Of a stretch of 64,000 bases of DNA, positions 51,198 to 61,948 are shown in pieces. Source of the stretch: Stenopsyche tienmushanensis (lineage: Eukaryota; Arthropoda; Insecta; Trichoptera; Stenopsychidae); the NCBI GenBank assembly GCA_008973525.1, contig WACJ01000047.1:682001-746000 (forward strand), written 5' to 3'. The stretch's first letter is position 1. Every line of letters starts with the position of its first letter. Under the pieces are notes generated by a model. That model saw only the letters and a list, made by a program, of their open reading frames with translations, had not been told where the DNA came from and ran no database searches. The position numbers and the translations under genes are program-made.

Positions 51198-52530
51198 ACA
51201 AATTTATTTTGTTATAATAAGTGTGTTTTTTTTTCTAACATAAAATATACATGTGTTAGCATATAGCATTTCTATACGCTGGATTATATTTAGATTCTAT
51301 ATTTATATATGCTACGAGAATTTACTTAAATGAATCTATTTGATATTAATGAAGTAAAATTAAGAGAAAAAAATATTCTCTTAAAAATAATGTATCTATT
51401 CTTTTTTCCCCAAGTCTTTTAGAGTTACAATTTAATTACAGTTTTTCTATTTAGTTTTCGATTGTGTCAAATAAGTATTTAAATATGTTTTTGTCTTATA
51501 CAGTATCTCATAGTATTATTATACAAATAGTGTTGACGACATTATAACTACAAAAATATTCCGAGTCCAATAGCATTATACCTTTTTAAATCATGAATTA
51601 GCATTAGAAAAGTCCATATTACCGACTAAAATCACTAACTGCCCGGGTGCTAGATCTGTCAATTAAACTATAAGATTTTTTCATCCTGATTAATTTTTAT
51701 TTGCAATTATATGTCAAATGTCTCCATCAAATGTACACTTCCCTTCTGGCTCACAGACAAGATGAACAGCCCTTCTAAAAAAATATATAAAAATATATTG
51801 TGGCTCATGAGCCACATGTGGCTCTTGGTATATGTATGTGTGGCTCTTTTTTTTTGCCAAAGTAACAATTTTTATTTTTTTTCAATGATATGGGCATTTT
51901 TATTTTTTTTTAAATATATACAGATTTAGACAATTTTGTGATCAATAAAACTTACCACTATTAATGTTACCACCACTACTAATATGTATCCAATAAAAAG
52001 TATTGGGACGATCTTCACCTTAATAAAAAATAAAACATTAATTTTGTTTTGAAGGCTTAACAAATATTTGTAATTATTTTAATAGTATTTAAATAATTTT
52101 CAGGCGTAAAAATGCTCTTTTTCGTGTACTCCTTCATAAGTAAACACACAGGAGAGAGGATTCAGGATTAAAATGTTTATAAAACTATAATTTATTACTT
52201 GACTGGGTTTGATAAAGATAATAGATAATAGAGAGGCAATCCAACAAGAGCTATCGGTAATTTCTGGTGCACACGAAGCCAGCTTTCAATCTAGGATAGC
52301 AATCGAGCGTCAGCATGTAAGTAAGTTAACAACTCAAGTTTTGTGTAAACAAAATTAGTTTCGTTTTTAAGCTAATTTTCAGCTCAAAAACAAAGTTTGA
52401 GTTATCACCTTTCTAGCTAACTACACAACCTGCCAACCACGTGCACTTGGTAGAAGCGTTTCAGAAATAACGCCTGTATCACGGCAAACAACTTTCACAA
52501 ATAACTAGGCAGACTATTTACACAATGTTA
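51198..52530. repeat. Direct segmental duplication, left copy (contains 3' end of paralogue 2)
   Basis: It is collinear with 62191-63807: shared ACATGTGTTAGCATATA, TATACGCTGGATTATATTT, TATGCTACGAGAATT, GTGGCTCATGAGCCACATGT (one base differs) and CAGACTATTTACA at the right border. The duplicated unit includes the transmembrane exon and the last exon of the small membrane-protein family on the minus strand. Confidence 0.8.
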
Positions 52531-54188
52531 CTTGGGACGTGCCCTATTCCGTGACTCACACGGTCTTCAGATCTGACACCACTGGTTTTTTTAAATCTAG
52601 GTACGTGCCCTATTCCATGGCTTACACGGTCTTCAGACCCGACAACGCTGGATTTATTTGTTTAGGGACATACAAAAGATTTAATTTTTAATTAAATTAA
52701 GTTTGATTTAAACATTGGTGGCCCAAAAACAATCAGGAGGCGACTCTACAACGAGGTAGTGCACTCGGTACTGCTGTACGGCGCGCCGATATTGGTTGAG
52801 GCACTACAAATTGAAAGGGCCAGGGTTAACATGGCCAGAGTCCAGAGAAGGAACGCGATCAGGGTAGCTACTGCATATCGCACAGTATCGGAAGACGCAG
52901 TATTGGTACTAAATGCCATACCGCCAATCGATCTATTCGCCTTTGAGAGAAAGGCATTAAAATAAGGGAAAACGAAAAAGGTGGTTAAAGAAACCACTAT
53001 GGCGATATTGCAGTCTAGATGGGACAGTTCAATAAAGGAACGGTGGACACACGAATTAATACCAGACTTGGAAGCGTGGACTGCCAGGAAACATGGTCAA
53101 ATGAACTACCACCTAATTCAGGTCCTCACCGGGCATGGATGCTTTGGGAGCTACCTGAAGAGAATAGGCAGGGAAACAGGCCCGGAATGCCATCACTGCG
53201 AAGAAAATAACGATGATGCCAAACATACGACTTTCGGCTGTCCGGCATGGTATATTGAAAGGGACAATTTTCGCGGTGAGCTGGGATCCGACAGCGATCC
53301 GCTCTCGCTGAACAGTATGATCCCTTCAATGCTCAAGGATGCCAGGGCATGGAATGCGTGGAGCAGGTATATCAAGTGCGTTATGCAGCAAAAAGAAGAC
53401 GCTGAACGAATAAGGAGACGAAGGCAAGTGGAAACATCCTCAATTGCTGATTTAATTTTTACCTGACCGAATGACAGGGACAGAAGGGGAGCCCGAGAGG
53501 GACACATCGCTGCCACTTTTGTGCAATACTTATTTAACAGCCGGGTGGCAGCCGAAGAGGAGGGATTTAGTGAGTAAAAATATCACACTACTACCAGAAT
53601 GGTCGGTGTCTTACGAAGATTCCCTTCGTTCGCAAAAAAAAAATGTGAATACCTTAGTATTCATGTGATCTTTCGTCGATTATGTAAAATATTCTATTAA
53701 AAAGTATTATGAACATTATTCGGATATTTCTCCAAATATCCGAATATGGAATAACCTTGAAGGGAATATATGTGGGTATTAGATATCCGAATATTTGAAT
53801 TGGAATCCCTAGTTTGAAGGTGAAATTTTGGATATTTTTTCAAAATGTTGAAAAAAAATTCTATTTGAATCTATTAGGACATGGGGTCTATGTGTGAAAC
53901 ATAAAAAAAAACCTAGCTCCTTGTATGTGCCAAAAACCCTGTATATTTTTCAGAACATTGTGGCTAAGTACCGGTAGATTAAAACTCAAGACACTTGGGT
54001 TACGTCTTACTATAGGAACTACGACCGCTTGTCCTGGCTATTCTGTAATGCTTTGTAATTAAATTTTGTTCATAAAAATACAAAATTAATGTTTAACCAT
54101 ATACCTCTGTTTGCGGCAGTGAAATGTTGTTTAGAAGATTTATATTTGTAATTGCTTCATTCAAATATTTTTGCTCTTTGCTGATGCC
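51751..54188 (-). CDS. Small coiled-coil membrane protein, paralogue 2 (3' exons only)
   Basis: Three minus-strand exons, all phase 0: 54188-54105, 52018-51956 and 51774-51751. The first gives GISKEQKYLNEAITNINLLN with hydrophobics at a/d positions (I2, L9, A12, I16, L19) and possible N-glycosylation (NIS). The second is a membrane-spanning segment (PILFIGYILVVVVTLIV). The last is a seven-residue tail KGCSSCL before TGA; its cysteines could be palmitoylated. The acceptor of the first exon (TTTTTTCCTTAG) and the donors (GTATAT, GTAAGT) are good. The start exon was not found; a weak candidate ATG lies at 54662. Paralogue 3 has the same GCxxCL motif but a longer tail. The large intron is filled with nested transposons. 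I do not recognise the family. Confidence 0.5.
52535..52690 (+). pseudogene. Tandemly duplicated Tc1/mariner-type transposase scrap
   Basis: Two adjacent copies of about 80 bp read CPIPxLTRSSDLTPL and CPIPWLTRSSDPTTLDLF. They are the same transposase block as at 31200 ([18 protein letters not shown]). The matching right end of this element resumes at 53815. Confidence 0.6.
52710..53643 (+). pseudogene. R1/jockey-like LINE, 5'-truncated and decayed copy (family 1)
   Basis: It is homologous to the C-terminal third of the LINE at 59621-61933: RRRLYNEVVHSVLLYGAP, RVQRRNAIRVATAYRTVSED, LTGHGCFGSYLKRIGRE, then a CxxC-x8-H-x4-C knuckle ECHHCEENNDDAKHTTFGCP. An in-frame stop at about 52963 breaks it. 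The 3' end GAAGATTCCCTTCGTTCG is followed by a 10-A tail, as in the intact copy. No target duplication can be seen. Confidence 0.85.
53815..53945 (+). mobile_element. Right end of a Tc1/mariner-type transposon interrupted by a LINE
   Basis: GGTGAAATTTTGGATATTT and GGTCTATGTGTGAAACATA match 31323-31415 in the related element. It continues the transposase scrap at 52535-52690. The LINE and a palindromic TTCGGATATTT/AAATATCCGAA piece (53698-53790) lie between the two parts. Confidence 0.6.
53945..54050 (-). repeat. Decayed tRNA-derived SINE head
   Basis: The minus strand reads CAAGCGGTCGTAGTTCCTAT, then TTGAGTTTTAATCTACCGG. This lines up with the better copy at about 55830-55880, which has GGGTTCAAATCTACCGG. 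The B box is damaged. Confidence 0.4.
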
Positions 54189-55021
54189 CTAAGGAAAAAA
54201 TAAAATAATGAAAATGTATCTCAGTGAAATGCTTAAATAGGGATGCTCAAAATTTGTTAAGTTATTGTAGCCATGTTGTTATAATAATATTTTACAAATG
54301 TATTGTGAATTATTTAGTAGTGTATAGCAAATCACTGTGGAAGGTTATAATGTTGAACAAGGTGTGCAAATTAGCAAATTATATTTTCAGAATTGGTGCT
54401 CCGTTCGAGAAATGTTGCAAGTATTAAGGGATTTTTATCCTCGTCACAACCATCCTGCCGAGTCGACTATTTGACGTTTGGTAGTCAAATTCAAGTTTGA
54501 TAAATACAATAAATAATCAGCCAACGCCCGTATGTTATCGAAACTCAAGATCTGTTGAAAACATTTGCTGCTGAAACCCTACTATATGTATGAAATGTTA
54601 GAATTTATCTACTTCCTCCTGGTTTGTCTTTTCTGGAATTTCAACCCGACAGAACTTCATCATAAATAGCACAGATGCTTTTATTTGCCATAGTCGCCGA
54701 TATTTTTTTAATGAAACTCGTATAGCATACAACAGCGAAAACATAGTTTGCTTAGAAGAAAGCCTTCCATTGTTAATAAAGGTTGTTTTTGTAATTTTTG
54801 CTTAAGACACGCTTCAACCGTTGATCAAACACTGACAAAAGAAATACACGCAATCTGATGTACAGATTAAACACAACTGATCATCAAAGTTGCTCATTAA
54901 AAAAGCGCCCTTTTGTCTGGGTATCCGTAATATATAAATAGGAATGATAGTCCTTTTTTGTAATGATTTTTTGTAATGATGAGTTTGATGATTTTGAAAC
55001 AGGGCAGGAGATAATGAAAGA

Positions 55022-58000
55022 TTATAATTTATTTTTTGCGTAATTATTCGGGTACCATCTTCTGTATTTATCAGCAAAGATTTTGCTATAAATTCTAGTT
55101 CTCGATATATTCCATACACGAGTTTTGTGTATCATAAATTGAAAGAGCTTACCTGTGTCGAGGAGAAAGAAAAGTAACAAGACTGGAATAAGTGGTACAG
55201 AGCTTGCAATCAATATCCATAATTCGTGCTATTTCATCCATTAAATGCTAAATGCACAACTGATATTGTTCGATCTTTAAATAGTTGACAATTCATTACT
55301 TTTAACATGTTTTTTATTAAACTTACCATTACCATGTATGCTATGAATATTAGTAAAACAGTGTGCAGTGTAAATCTTGAAAATACCTTTAAAAAAAATT
55401 AAATGTTTAGTTTTTAATTTTGTTAAATGGATACATTATAGCATGTGGCAAAATATACGGATAAACTCTAAATAGAAACTGGAATAAAATATCAAAAGAG
55501 ACCTAAGGTGATTTTTAGCAACCTCTTTTATGGGACACACCTCCTCTAGATTTGAACACATGACAATCTAGTTACTAGTCTGACCGCTTAATCGCGGGAT
55601 TATTTACAGGTCTCAAAAGAGATGTTTCTGATGTTATCTAACTGACATCAGACGCAGAACGAAGCTCACTTCGTCGAGAGCCGTCGACTGTCTATTTAAT
55701 ACACATTTCGATGTTCTGATTAAAAGAAATATCAAATAGCTCTTCGAGGCAAAATCCATAATTGGCACGCCGATGAGGATAACGTGACATTTTTCGGTGA
55801 GGGGCCATTCCTATGAGCCCGGTAGATTTGAACCCGAGGCATTTGAATTACGGCTTGCTCTATTATCAACCACTGCCTGTTACAAAAAAATACAGATTAA
55901 TTGTATATATACCTTTGATATTATACTTCGTGGTGCATTTTCGGTGACTGTGCAATTTATATAAGCAACTGTTAGTGACAACTGATCAACCTCACTTTTG
56001 ATTTGTGAGATGACCTAAATAAAAAGAAAAATAATCAATGTGTCTGGGTGTAATGCTTAAAAAATAAGTTGTTAATGTATTATATAATTTAAGCACGAAA
56101 AATTTTAAAAATATATTAATCTTGGTGGTTATGCTGATTGAGTTTTTTATAACGTTGTGTAGTTAAAATGTGTTAATAGGATGGTATTTACAACGGACGC
56201 TACTTTAAGATATATGAAACAACTAGAAAAGTAGGTGCCACACGAATTGTTGGATGTTTAAAAACAACAACGCTTAGAGGTGTGTTCTTCATTGATGATT
56301 TGAGATGATTATACAATTTTTAAATTTGACTCTATGTGATAAAAAATCTAGACAATTGAAACAAACTAAAAACATATGGTTACTATGTGTTAGACAATTT
56401 AAAGGATATTTAAGAAATAATTAAGACTGTCAATATGATTGAACAAATAAAATAAAACAGCCAATGCTAATCAAAAGACATGGGCCAATACTATTGCAAA
56501 ACAATGCTCAAAAACACCCATATCGAATCGCAATTACTAAATAAAAATAATTAAATGACAAAATTTTACTACACCGTCCTTATTCACCAGACCGCTATAT
56601 TTTTCACCAGTTGAAATAGTTTTTTTAAGAAATAAAAAGTTATGAAACCAAATTGAAACAACTCGCGTAGGTATCCTCCCAGTGGACATATTGATAAGAA
56701 TTATGGGTGTTTTATAACAGGTCGGCAATCTTTTGGAGCTCATGGACTACTAAATTTATTAAAGTTCACAATTTTAATTCAGCGGACCACTAACTGAACT
56801 TTTGAATTTATATAAATTAATATCTTGAATGTCTGTTTCAAACGCATCTATTATCCACATATTACCATGTCTAGAATCTTAATTTTTTTTTAGTAATAAT
56901 GAGTTCACTCACAGAATAAAGTTTCTGTAAGTGATTTTCTGGTGGTAGGATTAGAAAATTATCATTATTACTATAAATTGTATGTCAGATTTCTCTGCGG
57001 ATCACGAAAATTTTCTCATGGACCAGTGGTGATTCACAAACAACACTTTGTCTACCGCTGTTATATATCATACTTGCTGGCTGAAGGTGGAATCATTTTA
57101 CATTAACGTTTAATAAATTAATGACACATTGAGTTACAACGAGTTACGGTTTGTTAGAACATTACTAGAGTAATTACAACTATCTGTTCCGGCATTATGC
57201 TTAGCAATCATCGCCATTTAGATTCTACATAATGTTTATAAAACGCATAATAAATACAAATTAATTGATAAACAGATACCTTTAACATGTCAAAGTCGTT
57301 TAATGAATTTTCTTCGACGCTAAGATTTATACTTGCAACTGCTTGCGACAACTTTTTGATATCATTTCTGATTTGGAGGATGACCTAAGGAAAAAGGAAA
57401 ATAATTAAAATGTATAATTAAGTTTTGAAATGTTGAAATGTATGAATTTAAAAGTTTTGATCTTTGAAGTTTTGCCGGTTGAGTTTTCTATAATATATGG
57501 TTGTTTCGGTATCTATAAAATTATTACATTAACGAATATCTTGTTGACGTACAAATATGGATTTGTAATTCCATTGGATGGTTAATATTTAAAACTTTTT
57601 ATAGTTTTTTTTTACTCATAAAAATATTAATCTGTAACAGATCGAGTATTTGAATTTTAATAATTAATTGCTGCGTTAATTAAATTTAAGTTTTTTTTTA
57701 AATTCCCCACTGGAAGAGTTGGGATCCAAAAGCATATGCACACTCGCTGTCGTCTCAAAGACCGATTTAACCACTGTATTTCGTGCGCATCCTTTCTCTC
57801 TCCGTCCCCGCAGCCCAAACTTCATTTCATCAGACCAATGCCAACATGGTGCATCTATACAATCTTTTTACTATACGTATGTTATTCCCGCACGTGTAAA
57901 CAGTAAGTTGACAAAGTTTTATCGTAATCGGATAAACGATATGGCAACGCATTAAATACGGACAAACAAACATTGATTTTTATATATTAAACTATGCACA

Positions 58001-58894
58001 TATTACTCGCGCAATCTTTAGCAATAAGTAGATGAAGTTTTATTGCAATCTGATGAAAAGTTAGGCAGCACATTACATATGAACAAAGATATATATATAT
58101 ATTTGATTAAAATACGATACGATTAAGATACGTTAATTCTAGGATTCACTGATAATGTACCCGATAGGTGGTTCGAAATATCTGACAAAAGTAAAAATTC
58201 GATTATAATTTTGCATTTAAACCTTAAAAAACGCGATTGAATACCCGGTTTTTTTTAAACATTTTGAAAATTAAAATAATATAAATATGACTCGCGTAAA
58301 TCTTAAAAACTTCATGTATATATATATATTCTATAATATATGATTTTAATTACATTAGTAAAACGGGTTTTCGATCGCGTATTTTAGGTTTTTAAAAGGC
58401 AAAATTTTATTCAAATTTTTACCTCTATTCAAATATTTCCATCCACCTATTGGGTTCATTTTCAATGATAAAGAACACACATATATTTATATATTAGAGT
58501 CTTTAAAATTACGCGTCATGTTTGTATGTTTTTAATTATGTTAAAACAGGTTTCCGATCGCGTGTTTTTGGCGTTTAACAGAAGAAATTAGAATTACATT
58601 TTTATTTCTATCCGATATTTCGAACCTCCAGGCGGGTTCATGTTCGCGGATTGACTATTATAATTATATTGGAAAATTTTCATTAAAACCGTTCATCATT
58701 AATCAGAAACTTCATGCAATGTATAACATAATTATGTTATGTAAATATACATAGAAATGATTTCCAATCTTGGTGTTACCGAATTTTTAAAAGATAACAA
58801 ATTTAGATTTAAATATAATAGATTTACTTTAAACAAAAAAACTCACCGATTCTTCATTGGGGCTATTAACAAGACTTAAAACTTTTTTACCCAT
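55022..58894 (-). CDS. Small coiled-coil membrane protein, paralogue 1 (complete model)
   Basis: Five minus-strand exons: 58894-58847, 57384-57280, 56014-55913, 55386-55327 and 55228-55022. Every junction is phase 0 and the product is 173 residues. Exon 1 is MGKKVLSLVNSPNEES. Exons 2 and 3 (35 and 34 codons) are homologous: both place I, I, I/V, L, V, I, V at residues 2, 5, 9, 12, 16, 19, 23, a perfect heptad pattern, so a coiled coil is expected. Each carries an N-glycosylation sequon (NLS, NCT). Exon 4, VFSRFTLHTVLLIFIAYMVM, is membrane-spanning. Exon 5 adds a second hydrophobic stretch (ILIASSVPLIPVLLLFFLL) and a basic tail. Splice sites of exons 1-4 are strong. The exon 5 acceptor is weak, and exon 5 may instead be read-through of a duplicated transmembrane exon. 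Function is unknown; a type II or hairpin membrane oligomer is an inference. Confidence 0.5.
55530..55885 (-). repeat. tRNA-derived SINE-like sequences in paralogue 1 intron 3
   Basis: On the minus strand, GGCAGTGGTTGATAATAGAG (A-box-like) is followed by GGGTTCAAATCTACCGG (a perfect B box core GTTCAAATC). A second tRNA-like head, AAGCGGTCAGACTAGTAACT with GTGTTCAAATCTAGAGG, lies at 55560-55620. They are probably two SINE units in the same orientation. Confidence 0.5.
57720..58110 (+). repeat. Dispersed repeat family A copy (uninterrupted)
   Basis: It contains GTGCGCATCCTTTCTCTCTC, then TTCATTTCATCAGACCAAT and CCAACATGGTGCATC. It ends with AATCGGATAAACGATATGG and ACATTGATTTTTATATATTA. A second, partial tail unit follows at 58015-58100 (GAAGTTTTATTGCAATCTGA). 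It shows what the LINE target at 59600/61950 looked like before insertion. Confidence 0.6.
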
Positions 58895-59480
58895 CTTTCA
58901 AAATTCTGAAATCTTTTAATTTGTCCAAAACGTAGTACGCTCCAGATTTAAATGTGAATAAAAGTAAATTACACCTATTATCTTTGTATTATCTTATCAC
59001 ATTTTTTTAAATCATTTTTTATCGCCTATCTTTCATATGTATTATATACAATGAAAATATGTTTATCCATAAATCATTCATGTTTAGTATTATATAAACT
59101 GCTGAATTCTGTTTTTGTTAAATTTGCAGAAACCTAAATGTTCAAAAAGTATTTAACCAGATCATATTACCACTACTAAATTTTGAAGAATGTTGTAATA
59201 AAGCTGATGTTAAACATTCTAAGAAAGTGTATTATTCAGATGTTTAAAAAAGAATTCTGAAAACCGTTGTCAAAGAATGCCACGAGCGCGGCCTTATTTT
59301 GACCATTCGTTAATCCCCTAAATAAGCAAATAAGCACGAATCAAGTTCATGAGTTCGATCTCCGAGATTCTATTTTTTATTGTCGGCTGTAAATATATTT
59401 ATATAAAGTGATATGTTTTTTTTTAAATTCATGGAAGTCGTCGGGATCGACCAAATTTTGCTTAAAGATCGACCGGTCGA
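58895..59480. other. 5' flank of paralogue 1; no other feature seen
   Basis: AT-rich sequence upstream of the predicted start ATG. It presumably holds the promoter, but no core element stands out. Confidence 0.3.
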
Positions 59481-59489
59481 TCTGGATCG

Positions 59490-59617
59490 ACCGGTTTGAC
59501 GACCCTGTCTTAAAGCATATGCGCGTTTTCTCGCTCACTCTTGCCTCGAAAATTGATTGAGGCTCGCTCTTCCGTGAGCGTATCAGCCGTATTGTGCAAG
59601 CATCCTTCTTCTCCCCA

Positions 59618-59620
<3 letters not shown>
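59490..59620 (+). repeat. Dispersed repeat family A, left half, split by the LINE
   Basis: CATATGCGCGTTTTCTCGCT ... GTATTGTGCAAGCATCC matches 57735-57790 (GCATATGCACACTCGCT ... GTATTTCGTGCGCATCC). The remaining half resumes at 61949. Confidence 0.55.
59606..59620. repeat. 15-bp target-site duplication of the LINE, left copy
   Basis: TTCTTCTCCCCACCC here is repeated exactly at 61934-61948, on either side of the LINE insertion. Confidence 0.9.
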
Positions 59621-59650
<30 letters not shown>

Positions 59651-61933
59651 CGAAGGAGGGGAATCTTCAAGAAGACGCCTCCTTCTGAGGTAGTGTGAGG
59701 TTTGACTAAGCATTGGTAATGCGTCTCGCTAGTATTTGACTGAGCATCGCCAGACTCACTAAACCCCTCCTCCGGTTCTGCCGCCACCCGGCTACCGCGA
59801 AGTATTGCTCTAGGGTGGCGGTATGTGTCCCTCTAGGGCCTCGTGTTAATGTGAATTCTTCACGGTTCTTCTATTCTTGATATATCTCTGCTGGGTTTTC
59901 TCGCTCATGGGTTGAGGAGGAGGAGGATGCTTCGGTTCGTGTCCGACGTCTCAGTCGTTCAGCATCCTCCTTCTGCAGCATAACGCACGCGACGTATCTG
60001 GACAACGCGTTCCATGCCCTGGCATTGGTTAGCATCGTAGGGACCATGTTGCTGGGAGTGAGTGAATTGACTTCAAGCTCCTCCCGCAGTGTATCCCTCT
60101 CTGTGCTCCAAGCCGGGCAGTCGAATAGCGTGTGCGCGGCATCGTCCAGCTCCGCTCCGCAATGGTGACAATTCGGACCGGCCTCTTTTTGAATCCTGTG
60201 CAGGTAGCTACCAAAGCAGCCATGCCCAGTGAGTGCCTGGGTAAGGTGGTAGCACAGCTGACCGTGTTTCCTAGCTGTCCAGGGCTTAAGGTCAGGGATG
60301 AGCCGATGGGTCCATCGACCTTTGGTGGAGCTGTCCCATCGGGACTGCCATTCCACCATGGTGGACTGCCTAGCTCTTTGCCTGGTTTCCCCGGTGCGTA
60401 TAGCTTTCCTTTCTTTTGCGAGCAGGTCGATTGGCGGAATGGCAGTCAGTGTCAGGACTGCGTCTTCTGACACTGTGCGATATGCTGCTGCGACTCTGAT
60501 CGCGCTTCTCCTTTGTACTCTAGCCAGATTGAGCCTGGCCCTTTCGAAGTGTAGTGCCTCGGCCCATATTGGAGCTCCGTACAATAGTACCGAGTGCACC
60601 ACCTCGTTATATAGTCTTCGACGGTTTGTCTTAGGGCCACCGATGTTAGGCATCAACCTAGCTAGACCTTCCGCAATACTAGCCGCCTTTGTTGCGGCCT
60701 TCTCCGTATGTGTAACAAAACGGAGCTTATCGTCAATTTCAACCCCCAAGTAACGGATGGATCTTGAGAACTTGATCTCACAGTTCTCGATACTCAGAGG
60801 TGGGGGCGCAAGCTTTCTTCGCCTAGTAAAGAATATGGCCTCAGTCTTCTGGGCGGCGAGCTGCAGTCCAGCCCCCGTCAGCCAGTTCCTGACCCTCCTT
60901 AGCGTGTCTTCGCAGATTATTTCGAGGTACTCCGTTTTGGCGGTGACTAGTATTGCGACGTCGTCAGCGAAGGCGACCATTTTGGCGCCCTCCATGAGCG
61001 GTGTCCTCAATAAGCCATCATACATTGCGTTCCACAGGGTGGGTCCGAGCACCGAACCCTGTGGAACTCCCGCGGTGACTGGTCTTTGTTTGCTCGTCCC
61101 GTCGGCTTCTGTATATATTAGTGTCCTCTCGTGCAGGTAGCTCTCCACCATTCTGGCTAAGTATGGCGGGACGTCAATTTCCTTCAAGGCCTTGTTTATT
61201 AAGTTCCATCTTGCGGAGTTGAAGGCGTTCTTGACGTCCAAGGCTATCATTACTACGTGTTTACTTGCCTTGATACTGCCACCCCACGCCTGTTTCACCG
61301 TGTCAACGACCTCGGTAACAGCGTCGATTGTGGAGCGGCCTGCACGGAAGCCGTACTGTTGCGGGGATAACGCAGGTTCGATAAACTGCTGGAGTCGCTG
61401 GAGCAATAGTCTCTCCAGCAGTTTCCCTAGCCCGTCCAACATGCACAGCGGTCTATAGGCCGACGGTCCCGATGTTGTCTTCCCTTTGGGGATGAGCACC
61501 AGCTTCTGGCGCTTCCAAGGTAGTGGGAAGATCCCTTCCGATAAGCAAATATTAAATACCGTTAGCAGGAGGTCCGGGTCAATGCCGGCGACCAGGCCGA
61601 TGACTATATTGGGCACTCCATCCAGTCCGGGGGCTTTCTTTGTCGCCAGACGCTTTGCAGCCTTGGCGAGCTCTTCCACGGTGAAGGGGGGTCCCGTCTC
61701 CTCAGGTGTTCCAAGGGATATGGTTACCGAGTCTACTGGTGGTGGGCTCGGAAAGAGCTTGTCTACCGTTGCTTTGAGGTTTTCGGGGCTGCTCAGGAAC
61801 GGATCTATTTTCGCAGATCGGAGTTTGCGTCTCACGATCTTGTAGGGTTTTCCCCACGGATCTGCGTTCACAGACTCGCATAGCTCGTCCCAGCACTGTG
61901 CTTTGCTTTGCCTGATGGCATCGCGCAGTGCTT
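59621..61933 (-). mobile_element. 5'-truncated R1/jockey-like non-LTR retrotransposon (family 1), with poly(A) tail
   Basis: On the minus strand the element starts abruptly inside the second ORF at 61933 and ends with 30 adenines (59650-59621). The 15-bp duplication TTCTTCTCCCCACCC flanks it. The intact reading frame, the perfect duplication and the full tail point to recent insertion by target-primed reverse transcription. The missing endonuclease and first ORF mean it cannot move alone. It is much GC-richer than its surroundings. Confidence 0.92.
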
Positions 61934-61946
61934 TTCTTCTCCCCAC
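59871..61946 (-). CDS. Reverse transcriptase ORF2 (partial) of the R1/jockey-like LINE
   Basis: This is a continuous frame of 691 codons, without a true start: its first few codons belong to the duplicated target, and the upstream apurinic endonuclease domain is missing. The reverse transcriptase domain spans about residues 95-370, with KKAPGLDGVPN, GFRAGRSTIDAV, TAGVPQGSVLGPTLWN and the catalytic MVAFADDVAILV (FADD about 326). The thumb and connection follow (RYLGVEIDDKLRF). Next come HSVLLYGAPIWAEAL and a C-terminal zinc knuckle CHHCGAELDDAAHTLFDC (CX2CX8HX4C) near residue 600. No RNase H domain is seen. The motif order fits the R1 clade or nearby jockey-group LINEs. A second, broken copy lies at 52710-53643. 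Confidence 0.9.
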   Translation of the reverse strand: MGRRKALRDAIRQSKAQCWDELCESVNADPWGKPYKIVRRKLRSAKIDPFLSSPENLKATVDKLFPSPPPVDSVTISLGTPEETGPPFTVEELAKAAKRLATKKAPGLDGVPNIVIGLVAGIDPDLLLTVFNICLSEGIFPLPWKRQKLVLIPKGKTTSGPSAYRPLCMLDGLGKLLERLLLQRLQQFIEPALSPQQYGFRAGRSTIDAVTEVVDTVKQAWGGSIKASKHVVMIALDVKNAFNSARWNLINKALKEIDVPPYLARMVESYLHERTLIYTEADGTSKQRPVTAGVPQGSVLGPTLWNAMYDGLLRTPLMEGAKMVAFADDVAILVTAKTEYLEIICEDTLRRVRNWLTGAGLQLAAQKTEAIFFTRRRKLAPPPLSIENCEIKFSRSIRYLGVEIDDKLRFVTHTEKAATKAASIAEGLARLMPNIGGPKTNRRRLYNEVVHSVLLYGAPIWAEALHFERARLNLARVQRRSAIRVAAAYRTVSEDAVLTLTAIPPIDLLAKERKAIRTGETRQRARQSTMVEWQSRWDSSTKGRWTHRLIPDLKPWTARKHGQLCYHLTQALTGHGCFGSYLHRIQKEAGPNCHHCGAELDDAAHTLFDCPAWSTERDTLREELEVNSLTPSNMVPTMLTNARAWNALSRYVACVMLQKEDAERLRRRTRTEASSSSSTHERENPAEIYQE

Positions 61947-61948
61947 CC
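61934..61948. repeat. 15-bp target-site duplication of the LINE, right copy
   Basis: Exact repeat of 59606-59620. Confidence 0.9.

Noticed and set aside
54600..54664. Possible start exon of paralogue 2 (MMKFCRVEIPEKTNQEE, 17 codons)
   Set aside because: Length and phase resemble exon 1 of paralogue 1, but the donor (GTAGAT) is poor and sequence similarity is minimal.
59377..59787. 136-codon minus-strand frame containing a poly-lysine run
   Set aside because: The lysines are the translated poly(A) tail of the LINE; the frame runs from its 3' UTR into flanking repeat.
60298..61845. Plus-strand open frames opposite the LINE
   Set aside because: They are antisense shadows of the reverse transcriptase frame caused by its high GC content.
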